64,000 nt of DNA, taken from the NCBI GenBank assembly GCA_964036295.1, contig OZ038464.1:15306443-15370442 (forward strand), in the 5' to 3' direction. Below are positions 21,625 through 35,145 of this stretch, one piece after another. The DNA is from Plumapathes pennacea. Its lineage: Eukaryota; Cnidaria; Anthozoa; Antipatharia; Myriopathidae. The position numbers and the translations under genes were made by a program. Below the pieces are notes generated by a model. That model was not told the DNA's origin. It did no database searches and saw only the letters and a program-made list of their open reading frames with translations. Every line of letters starts with the position of its first letter. The stretch's first letter is position 1.

Positions 21625-22927
21625 GTAATGGGTTCATCTAAGCGAGTGTTGCAAGTCAAAAGAGTTATTATCGTTTTACGTCAGTTAGATAACAATTTGT
21701 CGTTTTGAAGGTCCAAAATACCGGTAAACCGTGGATTTAGATCACTTCCAATAGTGTGACGTTTTTGAGCACATGTTTTTGCGATTTCTGGATTAAAAAA
21801 CATGGTGTTTTCGTTACTAGAAAGCCCAGTGGTGTCAACATCCTGGTGTAGCGTAGTGTCACTTATGCAGAGCCGGGACTGTACTTGGGATATTAAGATA
21901 TTCGACGATAATATATAGTTCGGCGACATAGACCAAAAGAGACTGAGGAGCGTGACTCCTCTAGTTGTGAACAAGACTTTCACATTTTGAGTCTTAACGA
22001 AGAGAAACCGTGTGTCAACATCCTGGTGTAACGTAGTGTCACTTATGGGGAGCCGGGACTGTACTTGGGATATTAAGACATTTGACGATATATAGTTCGG
22101 CGACATAGACTAAAAGAGACTGAGGAGCGTGACGTGTCTAGTTGTGACCAAGACTTTCACATTTTGAGTCTTAACGAAGAGAAACATATATATAAAACAC
22201 CTAATATAGGAGGAACCTACTCATACTTGGAACAGCTAGGGTCAGAGTGTTATAAAATGTTGCTGTCGTTAATTAATGTACACCTCTAAAAAAAAAACTC
22301 TCAATATTTGATAGTTTATGGATTATAATAGGATACTAAAAGCCATCATGAGCGGGATTTGGCGCAATCAATAAGTCGTTGTGAGAAGCGCTTTTTAACT
22401 TACTAGATACGGAGTTGTAACTGCTACTGGTCCTACTTTATCTTTCTTATTTTTCTTTCATATTATTTTAACCATTGGTGACTTTCCGTGAGAAGTTGGA
22501 ATACGCGCTATTAGAAAGGAGCACGGGAAAGTAAAGAAGGAATTATGTAGCCACTTTTACAGTCATGAGCAGTAGCTAATGAAACTTTTTGATTTCCGTT
22601 AACGACTACCCTTGAACATGAAGTAAATCTTATTTTCTGAGTTTAAGTTTTTGTCGAATTGAGCGGTTTGCCCGACTCTGCCCAGGGAAGTTTGATTGTC
22701 AAGGGGCCCACCAAAATATCTCAGCCTCGCCAACTGCGCATGAGTGTGAACTTGGTTTGTTTAAACCTCCTATAATACCAAGAGAAATATTGTCAGCTAA
22801 ACAAACCTTCACCAACCGGCGATGTAGTTTTAGAAATTGTTAGATTAAAGCTGTTTTACCAGAATCCAGCCTCTTATGCAATGTATGTTAGTTCACATTA
22901 AAGTTAATTACTTTGCTTTTATTGAAG

Positions 22928-23125
22928 GTGCTGATCTTCATGCTGTTGGGTTTCTCGGTCGGAACGCCCTTCACTATGCGTGTGAATCTAGTGACGTGGC
23001 GACGATAGAATTGCTTTTGGACAAAGAATTTAAGATTGACTGCGTTGACAAGGAAGGTTCCACCCCACTCCTGCATGCAGCGTCAAAAGGCCATGCGAAC
23101 ACTGTAACTTTCCTGCTGTCAAAAG
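22928..23125 (+). CDS. Array exon 6: two ankyrin repeats, divergent subtype
   Basis: Intact 198-nt exon. Variable sites: F9 L10 R12, E20, S22 (ACESSDV), L30, E34 (DKEF), D38, E43, S45, H50, S53. It shares ACESSDV and DKEF with exon 8, showing a local subfamily. Confidence 0.92.
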
Positions 23126-24429
23126 GTAATGGGTCCATCTAAGCGAGTGTTGCAAGTCAAAAGAGTTATTATCATTTTACGTCAGTTGGATAACAATTTG
23201 TCGTTTTGAAGGTCCAAAATACCGATAAACCGTGGATTTAGATCACTTCCAATAGTGTGACGTTTTTGAGCACATGTTTTGCGATTTCTGGATTAAAAAA
23301 CATGGTGTTTTCATTACTAGAAAGCCCAGTGGTGTCAACATCCTTGTGTAGCGTAGTGTCACTTATTCAGAGCCGGAACTGTACTTGGGATATTAAGATA
23401 TTCGACGATAATATATAGTTCGGCGACATAGACCAAAAGAGACTGAGGAGCGTGACTCCTCTAGTTGTGAACAAGACTTTCACATTTTGAGTCTTAACGA
23501 AGAGAAACCATGTGTCAACATCCTAGTGTAACAGAGTGTCACTTATGGGGAGCCGGGACTGTACTTGGGATATTAAGACATTTGACGATATATAGTTCGG
23601 CGACATAGACTAAAAGAGACTGAGGAGCGTGACGTCTCTAGTTGTGACCAGGACTTTCACATTTTTAGTCTTAACGAAGAAAAAGATATATATATAAAAC
23701 ACGTAATATAGAAGGAACCTACTCATGCTTGGAACAGCTAGGGTCAGAGGGTTATAAAATGTTGCTGTCATTAATTAATGTACACCTCTAAAAAGAAAAC
23801 CCTCGATATTTGATAGTTTATGGATTATAGTAGGATACTAAAAGCCATCATGAGCGGGATTTGGCGCAATCAATAAGTCGTTGTGAGAAGAGCTTTTTAA
23901 CTTACTAGATACGGAGTTATAACTGCTACTGGTCCTACTTTATCTTTCTTATTTTTCTTTCATATTATTTTAACCATTGGTGACTTTCCGTGAGAAGTTG
24001 GAATACGCGCTATTAGAAAGGAGCACGGGAAAGTAAAGAAGGAATTATGTAGGCACTTTTACAGTCATGAGCAGTAGCTAATGAAACTTTTTGATTTCTG
24101 TTAACGACTACCCTTGAACATGAAGTAAATCTTATTTTCTGAGTTTAAGTTTTTGTCGAATTGAGCGGAGGTCCCAACTCTGCCCAGGGAAGTTTGATTG
24201 TCAAGGTGCCCACCAAAATATCTCAGCCTCGCCAACTGCGCATGAGTGTGAACTTGGTTTGTTTAAACCTCCTGTAATACCAAGAGAAATATTGTCAGCT
24301 AAACAAACCTTCACCAACCGGCGATGTAGTTTTAGAAATTGTTAGATTAAAGCTGTTTTACCAGAATCCAGCCTCTTATGCAATGTATGTGAGTTCACAT
24401 TAAAGTTAATTACTTTGCTTTTTTTGAAG

Positions 24430-24627
24430 GTGCTGATCTTCATGCTTTTGGGTGGGTCGGTCGGAACGCCCTTCACTATGCGTGTAAGTCTGGTGACGTG
24501 GCGACGATAGAATTGTTTTTGGACAAAGGATTTAAGATTGACTGCGTTGACAAGGAAGGTGCCACCCCACTCCTGCTTGCAGCGTCAAAAGGCCATGCGA
24601 ACACTGTAACTTTCCTGCTGTCAAAAG
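24430..24627 (+). CDS. Array exon 7: two ankyrin repeats
   Basis: Intact 198-nt exon with F7 G8 W9, R12, K20, D38, E43, A45, S53. The Lys20 codon creates TGTAAGT, a good-looking internal donor near 24483; if used it would shorten the exon out of frame. The acceptor tract is TTTTTTTGAAG rather than TTTTATTGAAG. Confidence 0.9.
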
Positions 24628-25933
24628 GTAATGGGTTCATCTAAGCGAGTGTTGCAAGTCAAAAGAGTTATTATCGTTTTACGTCAGTTGGATAACAATT
24701 TGTCGTTTTGAAGGTCCAAAATACCGGTATACCGTAGATTTAGATCACTTCCAATAATGTGACGTTTTTGAGCACATGTTATGCGATTTCTGGATTAAAA
24801 AACATGGTGTTTTCGTTACTAGAAAGCCCAGTGGTGTCAACATCCTGGTGTAGCGTAGTGTCACTTATTCAGAGCCGGGACTGTACTTGGGATATTAAGA
24901 TATTCGACGATAATATATAGTTCGGCGACATAGACCAAAAGAGACTGAGGAGCATGACTCCTTTAGTTGTGAACAAGACTTTCACATTTTGAGTCTTAAC
25001 GAAGAGAAACCGTGTGTCAACATCCTGGTTTAACGCAGTGTCACTTATGGGTAGCCGGGTTTGTACTTGGGATATTAAGACATTTGACGATATATAGTTC
25101 GGCGACCTAGACTAAAAGAGACTGAGGAGCGTGACGTGTCTAGTTGTGACCAAGACTTTCACATTTTGAGTCTTAACGAAGAGAAACATATATATAAAAC
25201 ACCTAATATAGGAGGAACCTACTCATACTTGGAACAGCTAGGGTCAGAGTGTTATAAAATGTTGCTGTCGTTAATTAATGTACACCTCTAAAAAAAAAAC
25301 TCTCGATATTTGATAGTTTATGGATTATAATAGGATACTAAAAGCCATCATGAGCGGGATTTGGCGCAATCAATAAGTCGTTGTGAGAAGCGCTTTTTAA
25401 CTTACTAGATACGGAGTTGTAACTGCTACTGGTCCTACTTTATCTTTCTTATTTTTCTTTCATATTATTTTAACCATTGGTGACTTTCCGTGAGAAGTTG
25501 GAATACGCGCTATTAGAAAGGAGCACGGGAAAGTAAAGAAGGAATTATTTAGCCACTTTTACAGTCATGAGCAGTAGCTAATGAAACTTTTTGATTTCCG
25601 TTAACGACTACCCTTGAACATGAAGTAAATCTTATTTTCTGAGTTTAAGTTTTTGTCGAATTGAGCGGTTTGCCCGACTCTGCCCAGGGAAGTTTGATTG
25701 TCAAGGGGCCCACCAAAATATCTCAGCCTCGCCAACTGCGCATGAGTGTGAACTTGGTTTGTTTAAACCTCCTATAATACCAAGAGAAATATTGTCAGCT
25801 AAACAAACCTTCACCAACCGGCGATGTAGTTTTAGAAATTGTTAGATTAAAGCTGTTTTACCAGAATCCAGCCTCTTATGTAATGTGTGCGAGTTCACAT
25901 TAAAGTTAATTACTTTGCTTTTTTTTATTGAAG

Positions 25934-26131
25934 GTGCTGATCTTCATGCTGTTGGGTTAGTCGGTCGGAACGCCCTTCACTATGCGTGTGAATCTAGTGA
26001 CGTGGCGACGATAGAATTGTTTTTGGACAAAGAATTTAAGATTGACTGCGTTGACAAGGAAGGTTCCACCCCACTCCTGCTTGCAGCGTCAAAAGGCCAT
26101 GCGAACACTGTAACTTTCCTGCTGTCAAAAG
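25934..26131 (+). CDS. Array exon 8: two ankyrin repeats
   Basis: Intact 198-nt exon. Variable sites: L9 V10 R12, E20, S22, E34, D38, E43, S45, S53. The polypyrimidine tract before it is a few bases longer than in other units. Confidence 0.92.
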
Positions 26132-27440
26132 GTAATGGGTCCATCTAAGCGAGTGTTGCAAGTCAAAAGAGTTATTATCATTTTACGTCAGTTGGATAAC
26201 AATTTGTCGTTTTGAAGGTCCAAAATACCGATAAACCGTGGATTTAGATCACTTCCAATAATGTGACGTTTTTAAGCACATGTTTTGCGATTTCTGGATT
26301 AAAAAACATGGTGTTTTCATTACTAGAAAGCCCAGTGGTGTCAACATCCTTGTGTAGCGTAGTGTCACTTATTCAGAGCCGGAACTGTACTTGGGAATCG
26401 ATATTAAGATATTCGACGATAATATATAGTTCGGCGACATAGACCAAAAGAGACTGAGGAGCGTGACTCCTCTAGTTGTGAACAAGACTTTCACATTTTG
26501 AGTCTTAACGAAGAGAAACCATGTGTCAACATCCTAGTGTAACAGAGTGTCACTTATGGGGAGCCGGGACTGTACTTGGGATATTAAGACATTTGACGAT
26601 ATATAGTTCGGCGACATAGACTAAAAGAGACTGAGGAGCGTGACATTTCTAGTTGTGACCAGGACTTTCACATTTTGAGTCTTAACGAAGAGAAAGATAT
26701 ATATATAAAACACGTAATATAGAAGGAACCTACTCATGCTTGGAACAGCTAGGGTCAGAGGGTTATAAAATGTTGCTGTCATTAATTAATGTACACCTCT
26801 AAAAAGAAAACCCTCGATATTTGATAGTTTATGGATTATAGTAGGATACTAAAAGCCATCATGAGCGGGATTTGGCGCAATCAATAAGTCGTTGTGAGAA
26901 GAGCTTTTTAACTTACTAGATACGGAGTTGTAACTGCTACTGGTCCTACTTTATCTTTCTTATTTTTCTTTCATATTATTTTAACCATTGGTGACTTTCC
27001 GTGAGAAGTTGGAATACGCGCTATTAGAAAGGAGCACGGGAAAGTAAAGAAGGAATTATGTAGCCACTTTTACAGTCATGAGCAGTAGCTAATGAAACTT
27101 TTTGATTTCCGTTAACGACTACCCTTGAACATGAAGTAAATCTTATTTTCTGAGTTTAAGTTTTTGTCGAATTGAGCGGGTGTCCCGACTCTGCCCAGGG
27201 AAGTTTGATTGTCAAGGGGCCCACCAAAATATCTCAGCCTCGCCAACTGCGCATGAGTGTGAACTTGGTTTGTTTAAACCTCCTGTAATACCAAGAGAAA
27301 TATTGTTAGCTAAACAAACCTTCACCAGCCGGCGATGTAGTTTTAGAAATTGTTAGATTAAGGCTGTTTTACCAGAATCCAGCCTCTTATGCAATGTATG
27401 TGAGTTCACATTAAAGTTAATTACTTTGCTTTTATTGAAG

Positions 27441-27638
27441 GTGCTGATCTTCATGCTGTTGGGTTAGTCGGTCGGAACGCCCTTCACTATGCGTGTGATT
27501 CTGGTGACGTGGCGACGATAGAATTGTTTTTGGACAAAGAATTTAAGATTGAGTGCGTTGACAAGCAAGGTTCCACCCCACTCCTGCTTGCAGCGTCAAA
27601 AGGCCATGCGAACACTGTAACTTTCCTGCTGTCAAAAG
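27441..27638 (+). CDS. Array exon 9: two ankyrin repeats
   Basis: Intact 198-nt exon. Variable sites: L9 V10 R12, D20, G22, E34, E38, Q43, S45, S53. It combines DKEF of exons 6 and 8 with the ECVDKQG block of exons 2-4, which looks like exchange between units. Confidence 0.92.
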
Positions 27639-28939
27639 GTAATGGGTCCATCTAAGCGAGTGTTGCAAGTCAAAAGAGTTATTATCATTTTACGTCAGTT
27701 GGATAACAATTTGTCGTTTTGAAGGTCCAAAATACCGATAAACCGTGGATTTAGATCACTTCCAATAGTGTGCGTTTTTGAGCACATGTTTTGCGATTTC
27801 TGGATTAAAAAACATGGTGTTTTCGTTACTAGAAAGCCCAGTGGTGTCAATATCCTGGTGTAGCGTAGTGTCACTTATGCAGAGCCGGGACTGTACTTGG
27901 GATATTAAGATATTCGACGATAATATATAGTTCGGCGACATAGACCAAAAGAGACTGAGGAGCGTGACTCCTCTAGTTGTGAACAAGACTTTCACATTTT
28001 GAGTCTTAACGAAGAGAAACCGTGTGTCAACATCCTGGTGTAACGTAGTGTCACTTATGGGGAGCCGGGACTGTACTTGGGATATTAAGACATTTGACGA
28101 TATATAGTTCGGCGACATAGACCAAAAGAGACTGAGGAGCGTGACGTCTCTAGTTGTGACCAAGACTTTCACATTTTGAGTCTTAACGAAGAGAAACATA
28201 TATATAAAACACCTAATATAGGAGGAACCTACTCATACTTGGAACAGCTAGGGTCAGAGTGTTATAAAATGTTGCTGTCGTTAATTAATGTACACCTCTA
28301 AAAAGAAAACCCTCGATATTTGATAGTTTATGGATTATAATAGGATACTAAAAGCCATCATGAGCGGGATTTGGCGCAATCAATAAGTCGTTGTGAGAAG
28401 CGCTTTTTAACTTACTAGATACGGAGTTGTAACTGCTACTGGTCCTACTTTATCTTTCTTATTTTTCTTTCATATTATTTTAACCATTGGTGACTTTCCG
28501 TGAGAAGTTGGTATACGCGCTATTAGAAAGGAGCACGGGAAAGTAAAGAAGGAATTATTTAGCCACTTTTACAGTCATGAGCAGTAGCTAATGAAACTTT
28601 TTGATTTCCGTTAACGACTACCCTTGAACATGAAGTAAATCTTATTTTCTGAGTTTAAGTTTTTGTCGAATTGAGCGGATGTCCCGACTCTGCCCAGGGA
28701 AGTTTGATTGTCAAGGGGCCCACCAAAATATCTCAGCCTCGCCAACTGCGCATGAGTGTGAACTTGGTTTGTTTAAACCTCCTATAATACCAAGAGAAAT
28801 ATTGTCAGCTAAACAAACCTTCACCAACCGGCGATGTAGTTTTAGAAATTGTTAGATTAAAGCTGTTTTACCAGAATCCAGCTTCTTATGCAATATATGT
28901 GAGTTCACATTAAAGTTAATTACTTTGCTTTTATTGAAG

Positions 28940-29137
28940 GTGCTGATCTTCATGCTGTTGAGGTTCTCGGTCAGAACGCCCTTCACTGCGCGTGTCAGTC
29001 TGGTGACGTGGCGACGATAGAATTGTTTTTGGACAAAGGATTTAAGATTGAGTGCGTTGACAAGGAAGGTTACACCCCACTCCTGCTTGCAGCGGAAAAA
29101 GGCCATGGGAACACTGTAACTTTCCTGCTGTCAAAAG
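28940..29137 (+). CDS. Array exon 10 (type A): two ankyrin repeats
   Basis: Intact 198-nt exon. Type A signature: E8 V9 L10 Q12, C17, Q20, E38, E43, Y45, E53 and G57 (AAEKGHGNTV). First member of the higher-order A-B-C block. Confidence 0.92.
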
Positions 29138-30439
29138 GTAATGGGTCCATCTAAGCGAGTGTTGCAAGTCAAAAGAGTTATTATCGTTTTACGTCAGTTG
29201 GATAACAATTTGTCGTTTTGAAGGTCCAAAATACCGGTAAACCGTGGATTTAGATCACTTCCAATAGTGTGACGTTTTTGAGCACATGTTTTGCGATTTC
29301 TGGATTAAAAAACATGGTGTTTTCGTTACTAGAAAGCCCAGTGGTGTCAACATCCTGGTGTAGCGTAGTGTCACTTATGCAGAGCCGGGACTGTACTTGG
29401 GATATTAAGATATTCGACGATAATATATAGTTCGGCGACATAGACCAAAAGAGACTGAGGAGCGTGACTCCTCTAGTTGTGAACAAGATTTTCATATTTT
29501 GAGTCTTAGCGAAGAGAAACCGTGTGTCAACATCCTGGTGTAACGTAGTGTCACTTATGGGGAGCCGGGACTGTACTTGGGATATTAAGACATTTGACGA
29601 TATATAGTTCGGCGACATAGACCAAAAGAGACTGAGGAGCGTGACGTCTCTAGTTGTGACCAAGACTTTCACATTTTGAGTCTTAACGAAGAGAAACATA
29701 TATATAAAACACCTAATATAGGAGGAACCTACTGATGCTTGGAACAGCTAGGGTCAGAGTGTTATAAAATGTTGCTGTCGTTAATTAATGTATACCTCTA
29801 AAAAGAAAACCCTCGATATTTGATAGTTTATGGCTTATAGTAGGATACTAAAAGCCATCATGAGCGGGATTTGGCGCAATCAATAAGTCGTTGTGAGGAG
29901 CGCTTTTTAACTTACTAGATACGGAGTTGTAACTGCTACTGGTCCTACTTTATCTTTCTTATTTATCTTTCATATTATTTTAACCATTGGTGACTTTCCG
30001 TGAGAAGTTGGAATACGCGCTATTAGAAAGGAGCACGGGAAAGTAAAGAAGGAATTATTTAGCCACTTTTACAGTCATGAGCAGTAGCTAATGAAACTTT
30101 TTGATTTCCGTTAACGACTACCCTTGAACATGAAGTAAATCCTTTTTTCTGAGTTTAAGTTTTTGTCGAATTGAGCGGATGTCCCGACTCTGCCCAGGGA
30201 AGTTTGATTGTCAAGGGGCCCACCAAAATATCTCAGCCTCGCCAACTGCGCATGAGTGTGAACTTGGTTTGTTTAAACCTCCTATAATACCAAGAGAAAT
30301 ATTGTCAGCTAAACAAACCTTCACCAACCGGCGATGTAGTTTTAGAAATTGTTAGATTAAAGCTGTTTTACCAGAATCCAGCCTCTTATGCAATGTATGT
30401 GAGTTCACATTAAAGTTAATTACTTTGCTTTCATTGAAG

Positions 30440-30637
30440 GTGCTGATCTTCATGCTGTTGGGTTTCCCGGTCGGAACGCCCTTCACTATGCGTGTCAGTC
30501 TGGTGACGTGGCGACGATAGAATTGTTTTTGGACAAAGGATTTAAGATTGAGTGCGTTGACAAGAAAGGTTACACCCCACTCCTGCTTACAGTGCTAAAA
30601 GGCCATGCGAACACTGTAACTTTCCTGCTGTCAAAAG
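30440..30637 (+). CDS. Array exon 11 (type B): two ankyrin repeats
   Basis: Intact 198-nt exon. Type B signature: F9 P10 R12, Y17, Q20, E38, K43, Y45, T51 V52 L53 (LLLTVLKGH). The acceptor tract carries TTTCATTGAAG. A proline at 10 is unusual at this hairpin position. Confidence 0.92.
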
Positions 30638-31945
30638 GTAATGGGTCCATCTAAGCGAGTGTTGCAAGTCAAAAGAGTTATTATCGTTTTACGTTAGTTG
30701 GATGACAATTTGTCGTTTTGAAGGTCCAAAATACTGGTAAACCGTGGATTTAGATCACTTCCAATAGTGTGACGTTTTTGAGCACATGTTTTGCGATTTC
30801 TGGATTAGAAAACATGGTGTTTTCGTTACTAGAAAGCCCAGTGGTGTCAACATCCTGGTGTAGCGTAGTGTCACTTATGCAGAGCCGGGACTGTACTTGG
30901 GATATTAAGATATTCGACGATAATATATAGTTCGGCGACATAGACCAAAAGAGACTGAGGAGCGTGACTCCTCTAGTTGTGAACAAGATTTTCATATTTT
31001 GAGTCTTAGCGAAGAGAAACCGTGTGCCAACATCCTGGTGTAACGTAGTGTCACTTATGGGGAGCCGGGACTGTACTTGGGATATTAAGACATTTGACGA
31101 TATATAGTTCGGCGACATAGACCAAAAGAGACTGAGGAGCGTGACGTCTCTAGTTGTGACCAAGACTTTCACATTTTGAGTCTTAACGAAGATAAACATA
31201 TATATAAAACACCTGATATAGGAGGAACCTACTGATGCTTGGAACAGCTAGGGTCAGAGTGTTATAAAATGTTGCTGTCGTTAATTAATGTATACCTCTA
31301 AAAAGAAAACCCTCGATATTTGATAGTTTATGGCTTATAGTAGCCAGGATACTAAAAGGCATCATGAGCGGGATTTGGCGCAATCAATAAGTCGTTGTGA
31401 GAAGCGCTTTTTAACTTACTAGATACGGAGTTGTAACTGCTACTGGTCCTACTTTATCTTTCTTATTTTTCTTTCATATTATTTTAACCATTGGTGACTT
31501 TCCGTGAGAAGTTGGAATACGCGCTATTAGAAAGGAGCACGGGAAAGTAAAGAAGGAATTATTTAGCCACTTTTACAGTCATGAGCAGTAGCTAATGAAA
31601 CTTTTTGATTTCCGTTAACGACTACCCTTGAACATGAAGTAAATCTTTTTTTTTCTGAGTTTAAGTTTTTGTCGAATTGAGCGGATGTCCCGACTCTGCC
31701 CGGGGAAGTTTGATTGTCAAGGGGCCCACCAAAATATCTCAGCCTCGCCAACTGCGCATGAGTGTGAACTTGGTTTGTTTAAACCTCCTATAATACCAAG
31801 AGAAATATTGTCAGCTAAACAAACCTTCACCAACCGGCGATGTAGTTTTAGAAATTGTTAGATTAAAGCTGTTTTACCAGAATCCAGCTTCTTATGCAAT
31901 GAATGTGAGTTCACATTAAAGTTAATTACTTTGCTTTTATTGAAG

Positions 31946-32143
31946 GTGCTGATCTTCATGCTGTTGGGTTTCTCGGTCGGAACGCCCTTCACTATGCGTG
32001 TCAGTCTGGTGACGTGGCGACGATAGAATTGTTTTTGGACAAAGGATTTAAGATTGACTGCGTTGATAAGGAAGGTTACACCCCACTCCTGCTTGCAGCG
32101 CTGTCGGGCAATGCGAACACTGTAACTTTCCTGCTGTCAAAAG
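31946..32143 (+). CDS. Array exon 12 (type C): two ankyrin repeats
   Basis: Intact 198-nt exon. Type C signature: F9 L10 R12, Y17, Q20, D38, E43, Y45, L53 S54 and N56 (AALSGNANTV). The otherwise constant GH of the second repeat becomes GN. Confidence 0.92.
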
Positions 32144-33447
32144 GTAATGGGTCCATCTAAGCGAGTGTTGCAAGTCAAAAGAGTTATTATCGTTTTACGT
32201 CAGTTGGATAACAATTTGTCGTTTTGAAGGTCCAAAATACCGGTAAACCGTGGATTTAGATCACTTCCAATAGTGTGACGTTTTTGAGCACATGTTTTGC
32301 GATTTCTGGATTAAAAAACATGGTGTTTTTGTTACTAGAAAGCCCAGTGGTGTCAACATCCTGGTGTAGCGTAGTGTCACTTATGCAGAGCCGGGACTGT
32401 ACTTGGGATATTAAGATATTCGACGATAATATATAGTTCGGCGACATAGACCAAAAGAGACTGAGGAGCGTGACTCCTCTAGTTGTGAACAAGATTTTCA
32501 TATTTTGAGTCTTAGCGAAGAGAAACCGTGTGTCAACATCCTGGTGTAACGTAGTGTCACTTATGGGGAGCCGGGACTGTACTTGGGATATTAAGACATT
32601 TGACGATATATAGTTCGGCGACATAGACCAAAAGAGACTGAGGAGCGTGACGTCTCTAGTTGTGACCAAGACTTTCACATTTTGAGTCTTAACGAAGAGA
32701 AACATATATATAAAACACCTAATATAGGAGGAACCTACTGATGCTTGGAACAGCTAGGGTCACAGAGTGTTATAAAATGTTGCTGTCGTTAATTAATGTA
32801 TACCTCTAAAAAGAAAACCCTCGATATTTGATAGTTTATGGCTTATAGTAGGATACTAAAAGCCATCATGAGCGGGATTTGGCGCAATCAATAAGTCGTT
32901 GTGAGAAGCGCTTTTTAACTTACTAGATACGGAGTTGTAACTGCTACTGGTCCTACTTTATCTTTCTTATTTTTCTTTCATATTATTTTAACCATTGGTG
33001 ACTTTCCGTGAGAAGTTGGTATACGCGCTATTAGAAAGGAGCACGGGAAAGTAAAGAAGGAATTATTTAGCCACTTTTACAGTCATGAGCAGTAGCTAAT
33101 GAAACTTTTTGATTTCCGTTAACGACTACCCTTGAACATGAAGTAAATCCTTTTTTCTGAGTTTAAGTTTTTGTCGAATTGAGCGGATGTCCCGACTCTG
33201 CCCAGGGAAGTTTGATTGTCAAGGGGCCCACCAAAATATCTCAGCCTCGCCAACTGCGCATGAGTGTGAACTTGGTTTGTTTAAACCTCCTATAATACCA
33301 AGAGAAATATTGTCAGCTAAACAAACCTTCACCAACCGGCGATGTAGTTTTAGAAATTGTTAGATTAAAGCTGTTTTACCAGAATCCAGCTTCTTATGCA
33401 ATATATGTGAGTTCACATTAAAGTTAATTACTTTGCTTTTATTGAAG

Positions 33448-33645
33448 GTGCTGATCTTCATGCTGTTGAGGTTCTCGGTCAGAACGCCCTTCACTGCGCG
33501 TGTCAGTCTGGTGACGTGGCGACGATAGAATTGTTTTTGGACAAAGGATTTAAGATTGAGTGCGTTGACAAGGAAGGTTACACCCCACTCCTGCTTGCAG
33601 CGGAAAAAGGCCATGGGAACACTGTAACTTTCCTGCTGTCAAAAG
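33448..33645 (+). CDS. Array exon 13 (type A copy)
   Basis: Same sequence as exon 10 as far as I can read, exactly 4508 bp downstream of it. Starts the second A-B-C block. Confidence 0.92.
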
Positions 33646-34947
33646 GTAATGGGTCCATCTAAGCGAGTGTTGCAAGTCAAAAGAGTTATTATCGTTTTAC
33701 GTCAGTTGGATAACAATTTGTCGTTTTGAAGGTCCAAAATACCGGTAAACCGTGGATTTAGATCACTTCCAATAGTGTGACGTTTTTGAGCACATGTTTT
33801 GCGATTTCTGGATTAAAAAACATGGTGTTTTCGTTACTAGAAAGCCCAGTGGTGTCAACATCCTGGTGTAGCGTAGTGTCACTTATGCAGAGCCGGGACT
33901 GTACTTGGGATATTAAGATATTCGACGATAATATATAGTTCGGCGACATAGACCAAAAGAGACTGAGGAGCGTGACTCCTCTAGTTGTGAACAAGATTTT
34001 CATATTTTGAGTCTTAGCGAAGAGAAACCGTGTGTCAACATCCTGGTGTAACGTAGTGTCACTTATGGGGAGCCGGGACTGTACTTGGGATATTAAGACA
34101 TTTGACGATATATAGTTCGGCGACATAGACCAAAAGAGACTGAGGAGCGTGACGTCTCTAGTTGTGACCAAGACTTTCACATTTTGAGTCTTAACGAAGA
34201 GAAACATATATATAAAACACCTAATATAGGAGGAACCTACTGATGCTTGGAACAGCTAGGGTCAGAGTGTTATAAAATGTTGCTGTCGTTAATTAATGTA
34301 TACCTCTAAAAAGAAAACCCTCGATATTTGATAGTTTATGGCTTATAGTAGGATACTAAAAGCCATCATGAGCGGGATTTGGCGCAATCAATAAGTCGTT
34401 GTGAGGAGCGCTTTTTAACTTACTAGATACGGAGTTGTAACTGCTACTGGTCCTACTTTATCTTTCTTATTTATCTTTCATATTATTTTAACCATTGGTG
34501 ACTTTCCGTGAGAAGTTGGAATACGCGCTATTAGAAAGGAGCACGGGAAAGTAAAGAAGGAATTATTTAGCCACTTTTACAGTCATGAGCAGTAGCTAAT
34601 GAAACTTTTTGATTTCCGTTAACGACTACCCTTGAACATGAAGTAAATCCTTTTTTCTGAGTTTAAGTTTTTGTCGAATTGAGCGGATGTCCCGACTCTG
34701 CCCAGGGAAGTTTGATTGTCAAGGGGCCCACCAAAATATCTCAGCCTCGCCAACTGCGCATGAGTGTGAACTTGGTTTGTTTAAACCTCCTATAATACCA
34801 AGAGAAATATTGTCAGCTAAACAAACCTTCACCAACCGGCGATGTAGTTTTAGAAATTGTTAGATTAAAGCTGTTTTACCAGAATCCAGCCTCTTATGCA
34901 ATGTATGTGAGTTCACATTAAAGTTAATTACTTTGCTTTCATTGAAG

Positions 34948-35145
34948 GTGCTGATCTTCATGCTGTTGGGTTTCCCGGTCGGAACGCCCTTCACTATGCG
35001 TGTCAGTCTGGTGACGTGGCGACGATAGAATTGTTTTTGGACAAAGGATTTAAGATTGAGTGCGTTGACAAGAAAGGTTACACCCCACTCCTGCTTACAG
35101 TGCTAAAAGGCCATGCGAACACTGTAACTTTCCTGCTGTCAAAAG
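34948..35145 (+). CDS. Array exon 14 (type B copy)
   Basis: Same sequence as exon 11, 4508 bp downstream. The preceding intron carries the same GGCTTATAGTAGG and TTATTTATCTTTC variants. Confidence 0.92.
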
